Assembly: GCA_904063045.1 (NCBI GenBank) | Contig: CAJFCJ010000014.1 | Location: forward strand, 868,001-932,000 | DNA: 64,000 nt | DNA from: Dimorphilus gyrociliatus | Lineage: Eukaryota; Annelida; Polychaeta; Dinophilidae | Reading direction: 5' to 3' | Shown here: in pieces, positions 62,715 to 64,000 of the stretch | How the letters are laid out: every line of letters begins with the position of its first letter | Position numbering within the stretch: the stretch's first letter is position 1 | Program-made: the position numbers and the translations under genes | The notes under the pieces: generated by a model | Databases searched by the model: none | What the model was told of the DNA's origin: nothing | Seen by the model: the letters and a program-made list of their open reading frames with translations, nothing else

Positions 62715-63482
62715 CTCTCTATATCTATAACTATAAAATCATATATAATTTGCATAATTGATTGATAATTAAATCAGCTTTTGGAAGAGATATAAAGGCA
62801 AAAAAAGACACAGCTTGATCATTCACTGCTTACTTGCACACGAATCTATATATCCTATCTTCATTGTCTGTAATGGCGTAGGTTAATGTCTTCTATAGTA
62901 TCTATATACATGTAGATATATTTCTCCAATGTACTTTGTTTGTTTATATCAATTACCGCTCTAAACTAGTCATTTTGCGAATAGCAAAGAGGTATTACAG
63001 TTTATTATTACCGTTATTTATTGTTATTAATATCATTGCTTGAAACTCGTGCCGAATAGGCCTTTTGTTGACACAACTCAAATGTGGGTTATGATTAACC
63101 TTATATAATAAGCAGAAAAATTGATGTATTATCGCCATTTTTTTCGACAAAAGAAATAACAAAAGAAAGTCATAAAATTTGGAAATTTAAAAAGTTTGTT
63201 AAAGAATTAAGAGGAAAGGAGAAAGGGAGATAGCAGGGAGAGAGTTGAAAGAGCAACAAAGTAAGGGAGAGAGCCGAGGGAAGGGAGAAAGAGAGAAAGA
63301 GAAAAAAAAAGATATTAACAATTAAATTATTAAAAGATAGTTAAGCTTCTATTTTCTGGATAACAAACAAGTACAGAAAAGTATAAATAATAATTATATA
63401 TATATACATATGTATATATATATATGTAACATATATATATATATATACAGTATATATATATGTATATATATGTTAGAACATT
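62622..63482. other. Spacer with TA repeats and a purine-rich tract
   Basis: It contains (TA)n at about 62680-62711, an AG-rich purine tract at about 63205-63312 and interrupted TA repeats with a TATACAGTATA copy at about 63397-63480, just before the next gene's start. No coding signal. Confidence 0.6.
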
Positions 63483-64000
63483 ATGGCTAAAGTCTACGAG
63501 TCGTCTGCACTAGGTATGTAAATTTTTGTTTGTTTGATGAACAGCTTGCTATGGCATTTTTATTGCTTTTTACTTGAAGTATATTCTATTATTTCGTATA
63601 TTTTTTCATATTACATTAATATTAGAACTTCTCTTTATACATATATATATATATATATATATATGTTCTTTTTCGAATTTCTTCTACTAACACCGATAAA
63701 GGATCGTTACCACCTTCGAAATCGAATGATTCTAGTTCGAAAGAAGATGATCTTGATAATATGCGTAAAGAAGCGGAAAAGGTTATGGCTTATAAAACCG
63801 ATTCGCAAGCGCAACCAGTCGTGAGTATTATAAATAAATCACCTTTCTTACCCTATTCATTGTCAAATATTTTCACATAAAGTCGTAACCCTCTGAATAA
63901 TGAACTTGCAGAATTCTAAATCTAAGAAAACAACAACGGAAACGACTATCAAAGACGGTAAGAAAATTACTAAACAAATCATCGAAGAAACTATTGTTGG
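63483..64000 (+). CDS. 5' end of an unknown gene, cut by the window edge
   Basis: Three in-frame exons: 63483-63513, 63702-63820 and 63912 to the edge. Junctions: ACTAG|gtatgt, ataaag|GATCG, CAGTC|gtgagt, ttgcag|AATTC. The first 80 residues are polar and repetitive in character: MAKVYESSALGSLPPSKSND, then EDDLDNMRKEAEKVMAYK and KKTTTETTIKDGKKITKQII. The Thr/Lys-rich segment resembles the disordered heads of cytoskeletal or scaffold proteins, but I recognise no family. The small first exon and consistent phases support a real gene, probably continuing well past the window. Confidence 0.55.

Overview
This is an animal (metazoan) nuclear genome window. Genes have many short GT-AG introns, mostly about 45-100 bp, with AT-rich spacers and animal-specific families: a Six4/5 homeobox protein, RALGAPB, nibrin, a PDZ-RhoGEF, an INAF-motif protein and a melatonin-receptor-like GPCR. 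Gene density is high, with divergent pairs a few hundred bases apart and convergent pairs with 47-228 bp between stop codons. That suggests a compact invertebrate genome. A small annelid-like lophotrochozoan is my best guess, but the species is not proven. I rebuilt the gene models by hand from splice sites, reading phase and recognised protein motifs, and every intron junction listed keeps frame.

Layout. 1-1064 (-): PDZ exons of a RhoGEF running off the left edge. 1065-7168: mostly non-coding, with one unexplained ORF. 7169-9303 (-): two-exon Six4/5 homeobox gene with a 2.8 kb upstream spacer. 12091-15477 (-): RPS6KC1, a PX-MIT-pseudokinase protein, sharing a 256 bp divergent promoter with RALGAPB (15734-26600, +, 22 exons, large TA-repeat introns). 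27195-28647 (+): WDR5. 28767-31368 (-): NBN, tail-to-tail with WDR5 and head-to-head with TAF8 (31702-32797, +). 32895-34696 (-): TTC4. 35066-35726 (-): ALG13, head-to-head with the mitochondrial DNA polymerase POLG (35948-40391, +). 40844-44069 (+): membrane-anchored leishmanolysin-type protease. 44298-45110 (-): unknown secreted protein. 45605-47271 (+): ten-finger C2H2 protein. 47491-47685 (+): INAFM-like protein. 48542-51312 (-): CCDC9-like protein. 52570-53316 (+): DPY30. 54740-55396 (+): second unknown secreted protein. 55776-56895 (+): NIT2. 57239-58774 (+): GPATCH3. 58822-59943 (-): GPCR. 62049-62621 (+): GLIPR2/GAPR-1. 63483-64000 (+): start of an unknown gene cut by the right edge.

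Most of the window is housekeeping biology: chromatin (WDR5, DPY30, TAF8), DNA repair (NBN), mtDNA replication (POLG), N-glycosylation (ALG13), HSP90 co-chaperoning (TTC4), Ral signalling (RALGAPB) and RNA processing (CCDC9, GPATCH3). There is no operon-like logic beyond shared promoters. The most novel content is a pair of divergent secreted proteins of 229 and 218 residues. They share a two-cysteine framework and TATA promoters, and I match neither to a known family. Also notable are a group of short introns that are multiples of three and free of stops, one encoding a hydrophobic helix in the protease, and a perfect 46 bp palindrome with related motif copies in the RALGAPB introns.
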